Of a stretch of 64,000 nucleotides of DNA, positions 51,399 to 61,153 are shown one piece after another (position 1 is the first letter of the stretch; each line of letters begins with the position of its first letter). Source of the DNA: CBDDEC01 sp965198045 (GTDB taxonomy: Bacteria > Chloroflexota > Dehalococcoidia > UBA2979); NCBI GenBank assembly GCA_965198045.1, contig CBDAOL010000004.1, positions 61,441 through 125,440 of the forward strand. The letters run 5' to 3'. The translations under genes and the position numbers were made by a program. A model generated the notes under the pieces. The model had not been told where the DNA came from. It saw nothing but the letters and a program-made list of their open reading frames with translations, and searched no databases.

Positions 51399-52163
51399 CT
51401 ATGTCCGTGGCACCGACCCCTCACTCGCCGGCTGCGTTCCGGGTCCTCCGGACTCCGCCTGGCCGAGGAAGAGGCGACCCACCTCGGCGTTGGCCAGCAT
51501 CTCCGTGCCGGTCTGTTCGATCACGATCTCGCCGGCGGACATCGCCGTCCCGCGGTCGGAAATGGCGAGGGCTTCCGTGGCGTTCTGCTCGACCATCACG
51601 ACAGCGACACCGCCGTCGGCGATCGCGCGGATGCGGAGCAACGTGTCCTCGCGCATGTTGGGGGACAGCGCTGCGGTCGGCTCGTCGAGGAGCAGGAGTT
51701 TCGGGTCGAGCATGAGCGCGCGGGAGATCGCCAGTGCCTGCCGCTGGCCGCCCGACAACTCGGACGCCTTCGCCCGCGGCCGCCGTTCGAGGTCCGGGAA
51801 CATCGCCAGCAGCTCGTCGATGCGTTCGGCCTTGCCGCTGCGGCGGAGATAGCCACCCATCTCCATGTTTTCGCGGATGGAGAGCGACGGGAAGATGTTG
51901 TCGGTCTGGGGGACGAAGGAGGCGCCGTTGGAGACCATGCGGTGCGCCGGCTCGCCCGCCACGTCCGTGTCGCCAAGCCGGACCTCGCCGGCCATCGGCC
52001 GGATCACGCCGAAGATGGCCTTCAGAAGCGTCGACTTACCCGCCCCGTTGGGGCCGATCACCGTCACCAGCTCGCCGGCGTCGACGGTCAGCGACGCCTC
52101 GCGAACAATGACTACGTCGCCATATCCGGCGACGAGGCCGTTCACCTTCAGCACGTGCGTCAC
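51399..52163 (-). CDS. livF: Branched-chain amino acid-type ABC transporter ATPase LivF
   Basis: 254 residues from GTG 52163, overlapping the livG stop by 4 bp (GTGA). Walker A IGPNGAGKSTLLKAIF, Q-loop region SFVPQTDNIFPSLSIREN, ABC signature ELSGGQRQALAISRALM, Walker B LLLLDEPTAALS and H-region (a His-less VVMVEQNATEALAISDRG, typical of LivF). It pairs with LivG to drive transport. Confidence 0.93.
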   Translation of the reverse strand: MTHVLKVNGLVAGYGDVVIVREASLTVDAGELVTVIGPNGAGKSTLLKAIFGVIRPMAGEVRLGDTDVAGEPAHRMVSNGASFVPQTDNIFPSLSIRENMEMGGYLRRSGKAERIDELLAMFPDLERRPRAKASELSGGQRQALAISRALMLDPKLLLLDEPTAALSPNMREDTLLRIRAIADGGVAVVMVEQNATEALAISDRGTAMSAGEIVIEQTGTEMLANAEVGRLFLGQAESGGPGTQPASEGSVPRT

Positions 52164-52930
52164 CGGTACTGGCTCCCGAGATAAGCCTCGCGCACGGCCT
52201 CGTTGGCCAGCACCTCGTCCGGCGTGCCGGATGTTAGCACCCGCCCGGCGGTCATGACGACGAGCTGGTCGCACAGTCGTGTGACCAGGTCCATGTCGTG
52301 CGCGACGACGAGGAAGGTGATGCCCAGCGAAGAGCGGAGCGACTGGATGTCCTTGACGAGGCGCAGCATCAGGGTCGGGTTGACGCCCGCGCTCGGCTCG
52401 TCGAGGAGCACCATGCGGGGACGTCCCATGAGCACTCGTGCGAGCTCCAGCAGCTTGCGCTGGCCGCCGGAGAGGCTGTCTGACCGCTCGTCAGCCGCGG
52501 CGTCGAGATCGACGAGCGAGAGCACCTCATGTGCGCGGATTACGTTGGCGCGCTCCTCGCGTGCGACGCGTCGGGGCAGCAGCCACGAAGCCCAGATGCG
52601 CTCGCCACTCTGGCCGAGCGGGGCGAGCATCAGGTTCTCGAGCACGCTCATGCCGCCGAGCTCCTGAGGGATCTGGAACGTACGCGCCAGCCCTCGCTCG
52701 TAGACGCGATAGGAGGGCATCCCGGTGATGTCCTCGCCATCGAAGACCACCGTGCCGCCGTCTGGCCTGAGCGCGCCGGCGATGCAGTTGAAACAGGTGG
52801 TCTTGCCGGCGCCGTTGGGGCCGATCAGGCCGGTAATAGAGGCCTCGGAGACATCGAAGCTCGCGCCGTCGACCGCGCGGTTGCCGCCGAAGCGCTTCTC
52901 CAGCCCCCGAACCTCGAGCATTGGCCCCAT
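52160..52930 (-). CDS. livG: Branched-chain amino acid-type ABC transporter ATPase LivG
   Basis: 256 residues from ATG 52930. Walker A IGPNGAGKTTCFNCIAG, a LivG-specific insert (RTFQIPQELGGMSVLENLMLAPLGQ...WLLPRRVAREER), signature DSLSGGQRKLLELARVLM, Walker B MVLLDEPSAGVNP and switch His in LVVAHDMDLVTRLCD. First transporter gene of the minus-strand operon, 58 bp behind a cupin gene. Confidence 0.93.
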   Translation of the reverse strand: MGPMLEVRGLEKRFGGNRAVDGASFDVSEASITGLIGPNGAGKTTCFNCIAGALRPDGGTVVFDGEDITGMPSYRVYERGLARTFQIPQELGGMSVLENLMLAPLGQSGERIWASWLLPRRVAREERANVIRAHEVLSLVDLDAAADERSDSLSGGQRKLLELARVLMGRPRMVLLDEPSAGVNPTLMLRLVKDIQSLRSSLGITFLVVAHDMDLVTRLCDQLVVMTAGRVLTSGTPDEVLANEAVREAYLGSQYR

Positions 52931-52987
52931 TGGATCCCCCTGCCATTGAGGGCGGCGACGACGCCGGGGTCAAGTCATCCGACTCGG

Positions 52988-53353
52988 TCAGCCGTCGAGG
53001 ACGGTCGTTTCCGAGCCCGCGCGCATGATCGTGAGGTGGGACATCGGCGAGCCGGTGTCGCCGGCGCCGTGCCAGTGGTCGACTCCCGCGGCGATCACCA
53101 CGGTGTCGCCGAGCGTGATGGTGTGGTCGCCCTCGGCGTCGCCGACCTGGCCGATCCCAGCCACCACGTGCAGCACCTGGTCGCTCGTGTGCCGGTGCAT
53201 CTTCGTGCGCGCGCCCGCGGCAAAGCTGACGACCGAGGCGGTGACCATGTCCGATGCGTCGCCGGTGAGACCACGACCCCAGACCTGTCCCTCGAAGATC
53301 GGCGCGTCGCTGCGATCGACCGTCTCGCCCTCGGCGGCTCGCTGGATGTACAT
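52988..53353 (-). CDS. Cupin domain protein upstream of livG
   Basis: 121 residues from ATG 53353 (MYIQRAAEGETVDRSDAPIFEGQVWG). Cupin motif 1 is RTKMHRHTSDQVLHVVAG (two His ligands), motif 2 is ITLGDTVVIAAGVDHWHGAGD (final His). Same strand and 58 bp before livG, so probably cotranscribed; it may process or sense the transported compound. Confidence 0.8.
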   Translation of the reverse strand: MYIQRAAEGETVDRSDAPIFEGQVWGRGLTGDASDMVTASVVSFAAGARTKMHRHTSDQVLHVVAGIGQVGDAEGDHTITLGDTVVIAAGVDHWHGAGDTGSPMSHLTIMRAGSETTVLDG

Positions 53354-53443
53354 GGGGCGTCCCTCCTCCAAGTCGGTGGCGCACAGCGTATGCGAGCGGC
53401 CGCTCGGTGGTGCGACCTATCATCCGGGCGATCAGGAGCGCCG

Positions 53444-53857
53444 ATGTACGCCCTCCGACGACCGCTCACGTTCGCGCTGTTCAGCACAGCGCTGCTGCTC
53501 GTCGCCTGTGGGGCAGAGCTGCCGGTCTCGCTGACCCAGAGTCCCGACGCATGCGACTACCACCACGCGGCGCAGCGGCGCTTCGACGCGCTGGTCGGCG
53601 CGCTACGCGCAGATCTGCAGGCGGGCGACCCGATCGAGGTCGTGCTGCGCTACGAGGAGCCGATGGCGGAGGCGGCCGAGCTGTTGCCAGAGGGTGACGA
53701 GGCCGACCAGGTGCCGCTGGTACTGGTGTCGAGCTACAAGGAGTTCCTCTTCGCCCTCGTCGCCCCGCGTGAGGGGGACGCGGAGCACGCGCGCCAGTAT
53801 GCGGAGAGCTTCGTCGTCGTCGTCCACGCTGCCGAAGGCGCCTCCGCCGGCTGCTAG
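53444..53857 (+). CDS. Small lipoprotein
   Basis: 137 residues from ATG 53444. Lipobox LLLVACGAEL near residue 21, then a helical, acidic mature part (CDYHHAAQRRFDALVGALRADLQAG, EEPMAEAAELLPEGDEADQVPLVLVSSYKEFLFALV) ending in a Cys. No family recognised. Its stop shares the CTAG palindrome with the convergent DinB gene. Confidence 0.65.
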   Translation: MYALRRPLTFALFSTALLLVACGAELPVSLTQSPDACDYHHAAQRRFDALVGALRADLQAGDPIEVVLRYEEPMAEAAELLPEGDEADQVPLVLVSSYKEFLFALVAPREGDAEHARQYAESFVVVVHAAEGASAGC

Positions 53858-54342
53858 GTCTGTTCTTCGATCCAGGCGAGCCGGCCGGCGAAATCGCCGA
53901 CGAAGTCGAGGGTCGGGTGGCCGAGGTGCTGGCGGATCGCGTTGATTTCGCCGATGTGGAACCAGCTGTGCAGCACACCGCGCAGCAGGAACTGTCCTAC
54001 GGTCTCGCCCCGCATCGAGGGGCGCAGCATCGCCGCCCCGGGCGCCTCCGGCAGCCATTCGAGGATCCGTGCGCCTTCGTCGAACAGCGCCAGGGCGTCG
54101 GGGTAGGCGGGCGGGGTGCGGTCCTGCGGCGGGAGTGTGTCCATGCGGAACGGCTCGCCGACGCCCTGCGAGTAGACGTTGATCCAGTGCGATGCGATGT
54201 GCTGGACGATCCAGGAGACGGCGTTCATCGCCGTGCCATCGTCCTTGGGCACCCGCACCAGCGCGTCGGCGTCGCTCAACCCCTGGAGGTTGCGCCGGAA
54301 CTCCTCGATCGTGAACTCGGCGAGTTGGTCACTTCGGTACAC
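53854..54342 (-). CDS. DinB family protein
   Basis: 162 residues from GTG 54342 (VYRSDQLAEFTIEEFRRNLQGLSDADAL). The four-helix DinB/YfiT-like metal sites are visible: AVSWIVQHIASHWINVYSQG (first His pair) and LLRGVLHSWFHIGEINAIRQHLG (later His residues). The closing GRLAWIEEQT helix completes the fold. Members bind a divalent metal and several are thiol-S-transferases for bacillithiol or mycothiol; the activity here is unknown. Confidence 0.85.
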   Translation of the reverse strand: MYRSDQLAEFTIEEFRRNLQGLSDADALVRVPKDDGTAMNAVSWIVQHIASHWINVYSQGVGEPFRMDTLPPQDRTPPAYPDALALFDEGARILEWLPEAPGAAMLRPSMRGETVGQFLLRGVLHSWFHIGEINAIRQHLGHPTLDFVGDFAGRLAWIEEQT

Positions 54343-54468
54343 GCGTGGGCCTCCGACGCGATTGAAGCACAGTCGAGCGTCACCTCGGACGCTGGCGCGC
54401 GGCGCGATGGTGCGGCATGCTCGCGCGGGCGGCTTCCGAGGGCGGTCGCGAGTCGAATGGGAGCGACG

Positions 54469-55976
54469 ATGCACGACCGCACACCGGTGATCATTGGCGT
54501 CGGACAGTCCGTCCAGCGGGACGTGGATCCGGCCGCAGCGCCTGAGCCGCTCGAGATGCTCGCGGACGTCGCCGCCATCGCCGCAGACAACGCGGGCGTC
54601 GGCGGGGGTGTGTGGCCGAAGGTCGACACGCTCGCGCTGATCTCGGTGGCGGGCTGGCGCGCGCAGAACGCGCCCCGGCTGCTGGCGGAGCGCCTCGGCG
54701 CCGCGCCGCGCCTCGAGTTCACGACCGAGGTCAGCGGCCAGATCGGCGTGACGGCGACGAACCGGGTAGCGGAGGAGATCATGCGCGGCGAGACGCGCGT
54801 GGCGCTGATCGCCGGTTGCAACAATCTGCGGACGATCGGCAAGCTGCAGCAGGCTGGCCTCCCGATCGAGTGGACGATGGGCGGCACAGGCGAGCCGCAG
54901 ATGATCGGCGAGCTGAAGCCGGGCAACACCGACCTCGAGAGGGCCTACGGGCTCAACGGGCCGACCGACATCTACCCGATCTTCGAGAACGCGTTGCGCG
55001 CCAGGCGCGGGCTGAGCATGGAGGAGCATCGCGCCTCGATGGGTGCGCTGTTCGAGCCGTTCACCGCCGTGGCCGCGGCCAATCCCTACGCCTGGTTTCC
55101 GACCCATCGCTCCGCCGAGGAGCTGACGACGGTCGCGCCGAGCAACCGCATGATTGGCTTCCCCTACCCGAAGTACCTCAACGCCGTGCTCGCGACCGAC
55201 CAGGCCGCGGCCTTCCTCATGACCTCGGTCGAGGCGGCGCGCGAGCTGGGCGTGCCCGAGGAACGCTGGGTCTACTACCGCGGCGGCAACGACGCCGTCG
55301 AGGAGGCGTGGTGGGCGAGCGAGCGGCCGGACTTCGCGGCCGCGCCGGCGATGGCCGACTCGACGCTGGGCGCGCTCGCCAACGCCCGCATCGGCATCGA
55401 TGAAGTCGGGCACATCGACTTCTACTCCTGCTTCCCGGTCGCGGTGGAGATGGCGTGCGAGATGCTCGGCCTCTCCCAGGACGACCTCGAGGCTTCACCG
55501 TGACCGGCGGGCTGCCGTACGCCGGCGGGCCGGCCAGCGCCTACACGTTGCACTCGCTGGCGACGATGGCCGAGGTGCTGCGCGAGGATCCGGGCTCGGT
55601 CGGCCTCGTCACGGGCAACGGCTGGTACCTCACGAAGCACGCGGCCAGCGTGTGGTCGAGCGAGCCGCCGAGCGGTGACGACCTGCCGGACACCGCCCAC
55701 AGCGAGCCCATGGAGCACGAGCGGGAGTGCACGCCCGTCCCGGTCGTCGAGGCGGCCCGCGGTCGCGGCGCGGTGGAGACCTACACCGTGATCTACGGTC
55801 GCGACGGCTCACCCGAGCGCGGCATCGTCCTCGGACGGCAGGAGGACGGCCAGCGGTTCATCGCCAACACCTCCACGGACGCCGCCACGATCGCGCAGTT
55901 CACCGAGCGGGAGGGCGTCGGGCTAACGGGCTCGCTTACCAGCCGAGACGGTCTCAACCACTTCGACCCGGACTAG
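54469..55976 (+). pseudogene. Thiolase-fold protein (acetyl-CoA acetyltransferase-like), one frameshift
   Basis: ATG 54469 opens HDRTPVIIGVGQSVQRDVDP, then FTTEVSGQIGVTATNRVAEEIMRGETRVALIAGCNNLRTIGK, and NARIGIDEVGHIDFYSCFPVAVEMACEMLGLS. At GACCTCGAGG-CTTC the frame breaks; adding one G at 55491-55492 reads DDLEGFTVTGGLPYAGGPASAYTLHSLATMAEVLRED and continues to 55976. Corrected length is about 502 residues, as in the large thiolase-like 'acetyl-CoA acetyltransferase' group that also carries a C-terminal beta domain (DGSPERGIVLGRQEDGQRFIANTS). The canonical Cys and HGGA loop are altered, as is common in this group, so it is likely a non-classical thiolase. Confidence 0.82.
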
Positions 55977-56862
55977 GCGGGGTTCGTCGATGCGGCTTCC
56001 TGCTCCGCGGGTGCGGCGTCCTCGGGTGTGCTTCCGCGAATGATCTTCACGGGCCGGAACAGCTCACCCCATCCGTACTGAGCGGTCTCCGTTTTGCCGC
56101 TGAGGAGATCCTTCTCGGCCCCGGTTCTCATCACCTCAAACGTTTGGGAACTATATACTTGACTCCACCCGCGCCAGACGTTGAACTCGACTAGGGAGTC
56201 ATGTATATAATCCCCAAACGTTTTGGCGAGCCAGTACATCCCGAACGACAACACAGCGGCCGTCTCGGCCCAGAAGATGAAGTGCTCTGGGTCCTCACCC
56301 CCCGGGCGAAGACTACGGCCAGTAGAACCGATCCCACGATGAACGCGCTCAACAGCCAGTAGAAGAGGCCTGTTGCCCGGCGCCGGCGAGGGTCCGCGAT
56401 CTTGCTCAGGGTGTCCTGCGAGCGTATGAGTGCCACGTATCCCGCCGAAATGAAGAAGGCGATGGCGAAGTATCCATGCCAGTCCGAAGTGCCCTCCGGG
56501 ACCAGCGCGACACCGATTGCGGACACGCCGGCGATGTTGAGCGCCCAATGCTCGAATCGATTGAACCCCTTGTAGAGGATGAGCATCACGCCGATCGCGC
56601 CGACCGCTGCGACGAACTCATCCCGCATCGCGCCGTCGCCGGCACTGTAGTAAGCGCTGAGCGAGGATTGCAGATCGACATTCCCAGAGAGCTCGCCACG
56701 CAATACCAGATAGATCGGAAGTCCGAACGCGACGAAGCCGAGTCCGAAGCGCAGACGGAAATATGTGCTCTCGAAGACCCACTGAAACGGGTGGATCGCG
56801 AACTTCTCGGGGAAAAGCGTCGTCACCCCTTGGGCGACGCGGTCGCCAAGGCTTTGAGTCAT
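55973..56862 (-). pseudogene. Multi-pass membrane protein, one frameshift; unusually A+T-rich
   Basis: The ATG at 56862 begins a helix-rich membrane protein (RLRFGLGFVAFGLPIYLVLRG; EFVAAVGAIGVMLILYKGFNRFEHWALNIAGVSAIGVALVP; WHGYFAIAFFISAGYVALIRS; ATGLFYWLLSAFIVGSVLLAVVF). In the C6 run at 56298-56303 one base is missing; with seven the frame continues ARGGEDPEHFIFWAETAAVLSFGMYWLAKTFGDYI to the stop at 55973, total 296 residues. The FRFEH and WHGYFA patterns recall DUF998/Frag1-like membrane proteins, but the family is not certain. Base composition is lower in G+C than the neighbours, hinting at horizontal transfer, and the 3' part contains a long inverted repeat. Confidence 0.6.
56141..56220. 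repeat. Imperfect inverted repeat of 26-bp arms inside the membrane-protein gene
   Basis: Arms 56141-56166 and 56195-56220 share CGTTTGGG..TATATAC.TGACTCC (and its complement), about 28 bp apart. The repeat is A+T-rich and lies within the coding frame (FGDYIHDSLVEFNVWRGWSQVYSSQTFE), so it may be a palindromic insertion or a strong mRNA structure. No target duplication seen. Confidence 0.6.
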
Positions 56863-56987
56863 GTGTGAACCTCCCAGACCCGCGTCGGACGCGGCATTAC
56901 ATGGATAATACCGCGGCGGTTCTGAGAACGCCGGATGGGCCTATCAAACCACTGGTGGGGGCGTATCCGGCGCAACGCGCTGCGCCT

Positions 56988-58454
56988 CTACTGCGGCGAG
57001 GGGTCCAGGGCGCTCGGTCGGGGTGGCAGCAAGACCGCGAGGGCTGAGCCCTCGATACCTCGCAACAGCCAGACCGGTGGCTCGTCGCCGCAACCGACGA
57101 ACGCGCCGACGATGCCGCCGTTGCGGCCGACGTAGACCAGGCGGCCGCTGTGTCGCGCGTCATCGAAGGCGAACAGCACCGCGTACTCGGCGTTCGCTTC
57201 GTCCGGCGTTTCGACCACCAGGTAGAGATGCAATCGGTCGTAGGCGTTGCCCGCGGTCGGGGCGGCGAGGACATTCCCGGCGAGCACGGTCGAACCTCGA
57301 CGGTGGTAGCCGCCCTCGCAGGCCGCAAACTCGACCGCATCGACCGGTGTGCCGGGCGCGAGGTTGTCGCAGCTCGGTCCGGGGGACCCGTTCGTGCAGG
57401 GCACCGAGAGGTAGTTGATCAGCCCGGTGATGGCGGCGGCGTCGTGGTTGGTGACGGCGTCGATCACCGCGTCGACCGAGCCAACGCCCAGGTGCGTGCC
57501 TGCGGGGTGCAGCTCGCCAATCGTGCCGAACGTGGTGGAGACGTGGAGCGCTGCCAGGGACGGCAGCGTGACGCCGAGGTCGATCCATTCGGGGTTGTAG
57601 AAGATCCAGCCCGCGCCATCCACGGCGAGCCACTTGCCATCGACGCTGCGCCCGAGGACATCGATCTGTGCGCCGTCGTTGAGCTGGCCGACGACCGAGT
57701 AGTCGAGGCCGGGGCCGAGGCGGACGTTGAGGTGGTCGGTGACGATCCGCGCGTTGCCGGCGATCGGTTCTGGTGTGGGGACGACTGCCCGCGGCGGGGC
57801 GACGATGAACGTCTCCTGGTCCACGGGGATCAGGCTGGACGGGTTCGGCGAGCAGCCCTGGGCGATGGCGCTGACGCGGTCGCCACGCGCGTAAACCGCG
57901 AGGCCGAACTGCCGCTCCGCCGAGGCGAAGACGGCAACGTAGTCGCCCGGCAGCTGCCGGTCCTCGGGCGCTTCGAAGATGGCGTAGACCTGCGGATCGG
58001 CGCCGTCGACCCAGTCGAACACGTCGATCAGGTTGTCCTCTCGACGCCACTCGAGGTTGCAGGCGGCAAAGGGGAACACCTCGACGAGCGTCCCCTCCGT
58101 TTCTGTGTAGCGCCGAACGTTGCCAGACGGGCTCGACACGACATCGAAGTGGCAACCGGGCTCGCTGCCGGGGTCGAGTGCGGCCGAGCAGGGGCGGTTG
58201 CTGAACTCGATGCTGTCCTCCAGGGACCGCGAATCGGCCTCGAGCACGACCTCGATCACCTCGGCGAGGTCGGCGAGGCCGCTCTGAGCGAGCTGCACCT
58301 GGAGGTCGGAGGGCGCATCGGACAGTGTCGGTGTGGGCGTCGGCGTGGCCGCATCGTCACCGCTGTCGCCACCGCAGGCGGCCGTCAGGAGCGCGAGTGC
58401 GCCCACGGCGACCGCGAGCGCTGCGCGACGGTGACCGGCGAGGATCGAGGTCAT
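56988..58454 (-). CDS. Lipoprotein with internal bacterial SH3 domain
   Basis: 488 residues from ATG 58454. Lipoprotein signal (AALAVAVGALALLTAACGGD), a short TPTPTPT linker, then two beta-rich regions of similar design (IEFSNRPCSAALDPGSEPGCHFDVVSS and INYLSVPCTNGSPGPSCDNLAPG), each with paired Cys. Between them lies an SH3b domain (VTDHLNVRLGPGLDYSVVGQLNDGAQIDVLGRSVDGKWLAVDGAGWIFYNP). The two Cys-rich regions look like an internal duplication flanking the SH3 module. Surface-exposed; probably binds a wall polymer or ligand, function unknown. Confidence 0.78.
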   Translation of the reverse strand: MTSILAGHRRAALAVAVGALALLTAACGGDSGDDAATPTPTPTLSDAPSDLQVQLAQSGLADLAEVIEVVLEADSRSLEDSIEFSNRPCSAALDPGSEPGCHFDVVSSPSGNVRRYTETEGTLVEVFPFAACNLEWRREDNLIDVFDWVDGADPQVYAIFEAPEDRQLPGDYVAVFASAERQFGLAVYARGDRVSAIAQGCSPNPSSLIPVDQETFIVAPPRAVVPTPEPIAGNARIVTDHLNVRLGPGLDYSVVGQLNDGAQIDVLGRSVDGKWLAVDGAGWIFYNPEWIDLGVTLPSLAALHVSTTFGTIGELHPAGTHLGVGSVDAVIDAVTNHDAAAITGLINYLSVPCTNGSPGPSCDNLAPGTPVDAVEFAACEGGYHRRGSTVLAGNVLAAPTAGNAYDRLHLYLVVETPDEANAEYAVLFAFDDARHSGRLVYVGRNGGIVGAFVGCGDEPPVWLLRGIEGSALAVLLPPRPSALDPSPQ

Positions 58455-58570
58455 TGCGGGGACTCCGAAGCGCGAGAGCAGCCTGATTAACCCTACGACG
58501 TATGTTCGCGCACGTCCGTTCCATCCCGCGCTATCGCGGGGCTATCCGATGACCATCGTCCACGGTGTCG

Positions 58571-59186
58571 CTAGCGGTTCGCCGTCGCCAGTACGAGCTG
58601 TGTCGCGGTCGCTGCACTCACGAGGTCAGTGTTGATCACGAGGTCGTAGTGCGTCGGCAGCTCCTCCGAGACGTCGTAGAAGCGCTTGAAGTAGTTGCGC
58701 CGTGCCCTCGTCGGAGGCGTCGACCTCTCGCTCTGCCTCGGCGGGCGATTGGTCTGTGGCGACACGGCCGATCCGCTCGTCTCGGCTGGCGGTGACCAAC
58801 ACACGCGTCACGTCCGGACCCGCGCCGAGCGCCATGGCCGCGCGGTGAGCGACGATCACGGCGTTGCCCGCCTCGGCGGTCTCGCCAAGCACTTCGCGGA
58901 TCAGCTGGCGCTGGAGGTCGCGGTCGCCCTCGAGGACCGTCTCGGGAGAGAAGGCCGTGGGGTCGGCCTCGGTGAGCGAGTTGAGCGCGAGCGCACGGAC
59001 GAGTCGGGAGACCCAGCTCTCGGGCGACTCGGCTTCGGCCACGACCTCATCGGGGAGCGTCAGCCGCCGCGCGGCCTCCGACACGATCTCGTTGTCGACG
59101 TACTGCATCCCGGCGGCCTGAGCGACGAGCTGGCCGATCTCTTCGCCGCCAGCGCCGAGGGTCCGTGAGATGCAGATGACCGCCAT
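58571..59186 (-). pseudogene. Cytidylate kinase-like protein (AAA_33/CMK-2 type), one frameshift
   Basis: ATG 59186 (MAVICISRTLGAGGEEIGQLVAQAAGMQYVDNEIVSEAARR) has the Cytidylate_kin_2 start, where the P-loop is SRTLGAGGEEIG. It runs through VIVAHRAAMALGAGPDVTRVLVTASRDERIGRVA, then breaks near 58706: one extra base separates VDASD from RARRNYFKRFYDVSEELPTHYDLVINTDLVS, the conserved end. Corrected length is 204 residues, normal. These proteins are distinct from housekeeping Cmk and their nucleotide substrate is unsure. Confidence 0.8.
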
Positions 59187-59362
59187 ACAGCTGTGCTCCT
59201 CCGGTGGTGTGGTGTGTGCTGACCGTGCGCAGCATGCACGGAAGTCCATGACCTGACCACCGCCGCTCAGCGCTTTGTTCCTAACGCGCATCGACCTCGC
59301 CGGGCCGGTCCGCAGCCTGTCGTGTAGGCTGCCTTGCGGCGGCCAAGCGACGAGGGGTGGCG

Positions 59363-60187
59363 ATGAGCGGCATCTGGCCAGGCGATACGCGCTGCACCGT
59401 CATGCTCGGTTTCGACGTGGATGGCCCGTCGGCGAGCATCCATCGCAACCCCGCGATCGAGCGCATGCCGTCCGCGCGGTCGATGGGCGAGTTCGGGCCG
59501 AACGTGGCCGTGCCGCGGATCCTCGAAGTGCTCGCCGCCCGCGACCTGCCGGCGTCGTTTTACATTTCGGGCTGGATTGCGGAGCGGCATCCCGCGATGG
59601 TCGAGGCGGTCGCGGCCGCCGGCCACGAGGTGGCTCACCATGGCTACCTCCATGAGCCGCCAGCGGACCTCGACGGTCGCGAGGCGGAAGCCGAGGTCCT
59701 GGATCGCGGGAGCGCCATCCTCGAGGGCATCACCGGCGAGCGACCGCTGGGCTATCGCTCGCCGAGCTGGGAGCTGTCCGAGCACTCGCTCGACTTGCTC
59801 GCCGAGCGGGGCTTCGTCTATGACTCGAGCCTGATGGGCGACGATGTGCCGTACACCGTCGAGGCCGGTGGCCGCCGCCTCGTCGAGATTCCGGTGCACT
59901 GGTCCCTCGACGATGCGCCGTATTACATGTTCAACCCCGCGAGCGGTCGAGTGAGCCTGATGGCTCAGCCACGCGATGTCGTCGACGGCTGGATCGATGC
60001 GTTCGACGAGGCTTACGAGCGCGGGCGAGCGTTCACGCTGACGCTGCATCCCTGGATCAGCGGCCGGCTGGGCCGCCTGCGGCAAGTCGAGCGCCTGCTC
60101 GACCACATCGCTGCGCACCAGGGCGTCGCCGTGCGCCGCGCCCTCGATGTCGCGCGGGACTTCGAGTCGGGCAGCGGGGTTGCATGA
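59363..60187 (+). CDS. Polysaccharide deacetylase family protein (NodB-like)
   Basis: 274 residues from ATG 59363 (GTG 59357 also possible). NodB blocks: VMLGFDVDGPSAS (catalytic/metal Asp-Asp), FYISGWIAERHP, GHEVAHHGYLHEPP (metal His pair), GYRSPSWELSEHSLDLLAERGFVYDSS, and LTLHPWISGRLGRL (final His). The set is that of the allantoinase/PuuE-like and peptidoglycan deacetylase branch. It removes an N-acetyl or related group from a sugar or cyclic amide. Located upstream of a methyltransferase on the same strand. Confidence 0.88.
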   Translation: MSGIWPGDTRCTVMLGFDVDGPSASIHRNPAIERMPSARSMGEFGPNVAVPRILEVLAARDLPASFYISGWIAERHPAMVEAVAAAGHEVAHHGYLHEPPADLDGREAEAEVLDRGSAILEGITGERPLGYRSPSWELSEHSLDLLAERGFVYDSSLMGDDVPYTVEAGGRRLVEIPVHWSLDDAPYYMFNPASGRVSLMAQPRDVVDGWIDAFDEAYERGRAFTLTLHPWISGRLGRLRQVERLLDHIAAHQGVAVRRALDVARDFESGSGVA

Positions 60188-60312
60188 CAAACATTTTCGT
60201 GGCGCGTACGCTCCCGGCAGGCCCCGGGGCCACTCGACAGAGCTAACTTTATTTCGCCAACTGAGTCGCGCCCGGGGCTCCCACTCCCTGACTCGGCGCC
60301 CAGTCCCCCGGC

Positions 60313-61132
60313 ATGACCACACCCGACGAGCAGGCGCGCCTCGACGCGAACCGCACGATGTGGGACGAGCGCGTCCCGCTGCATGTGGTCGCCGACCTCT
60401 ACGACGTTCCGGGGTTCCGCGCAGGCGCTAACACGCTGCCCGACCTCGAGGTGCAGGAGCTGGGCGACGTCACGGGCCGGTCGCTGTTGCACCTGCAGTG
60501 CCACTTCGGGCTCGACACGCTGTCGTGGGCGCGGCTCGGTGCGACCGTCACCGGGCTGGACTTCTCGGGCGAGGCGATCGCTACCGCGCGTGAGCTGGGC
60601 CTCGGAGGTCGGCATCGCGGAGTTCGTCGAGGCGAGTGTTTTCGACGCGCCGGCGGCGCTCGGCGGACGTCAGTTCGACATCGTCTACACGGCCGAGGGG
60701 GTGCTCGGGTGGCTGCCCGACGTCGACCGCTGGGCGCGGGCGGCGGCGGCCTGCGTGCGGCCGGGTGGCGTCTTCTACATCCGCGAGTTCCACCACGTCG
60801 CCTGGATCTTCGACGACGCGGAGGGCGTCGAGAAGCTACAGGTCGCGTATCCCTACTGGACCTCGCCACTCGAGTTCACGACGAGCGGGAGCTATGCCAC
60901 GAGCGAGCCGACGGTGCACAACCAGACGTACGAGTGGTCGCACAGCCTCGGCGAGGTCGTGACCGCTCTCGTCGGAGCCGGGCTGCAGCTCGAGTTTTTG
61001 CACGAGCACGACTGGAGCACGTTTCGCATGCTGCCCTTCATGGTCGAGGACGGGCGGGACCGCTGGGTCCTCCCGGAGCACCGCGAAAGCGTGCCGGTGA
61101 TGTACTCGCTCCGTGCGCGCAAGCCGGCCTGA
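60313..61132 (+). pseudogene. Class I SAM-dependent methyltransferase, one frameshift
   Basis: ATG 60313 (MTTPDEQARLDANRTMWDERVPLHVVADLYDV). Motif I is SLLHLQCHFGLDTLSWARLGATVTGLDFSGEAI, after which GGG at 60597-60599 has one base too many; deleting it reads ARELASEVGIAEFVEASVFDAPAALGGRQFDIVYTAEGVLGWLPDVDRWARAAAACVRPGGVFYIREFH through to the end. Corrected length 272 residues. It matches the Methyltransf_25/11 group with the conserved TMWDERVP start. Acceptor unknown. Confidence 0.8.
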
Positions 61133-61153
61133 CGAGCCCTCGAGGTCCCTGCG

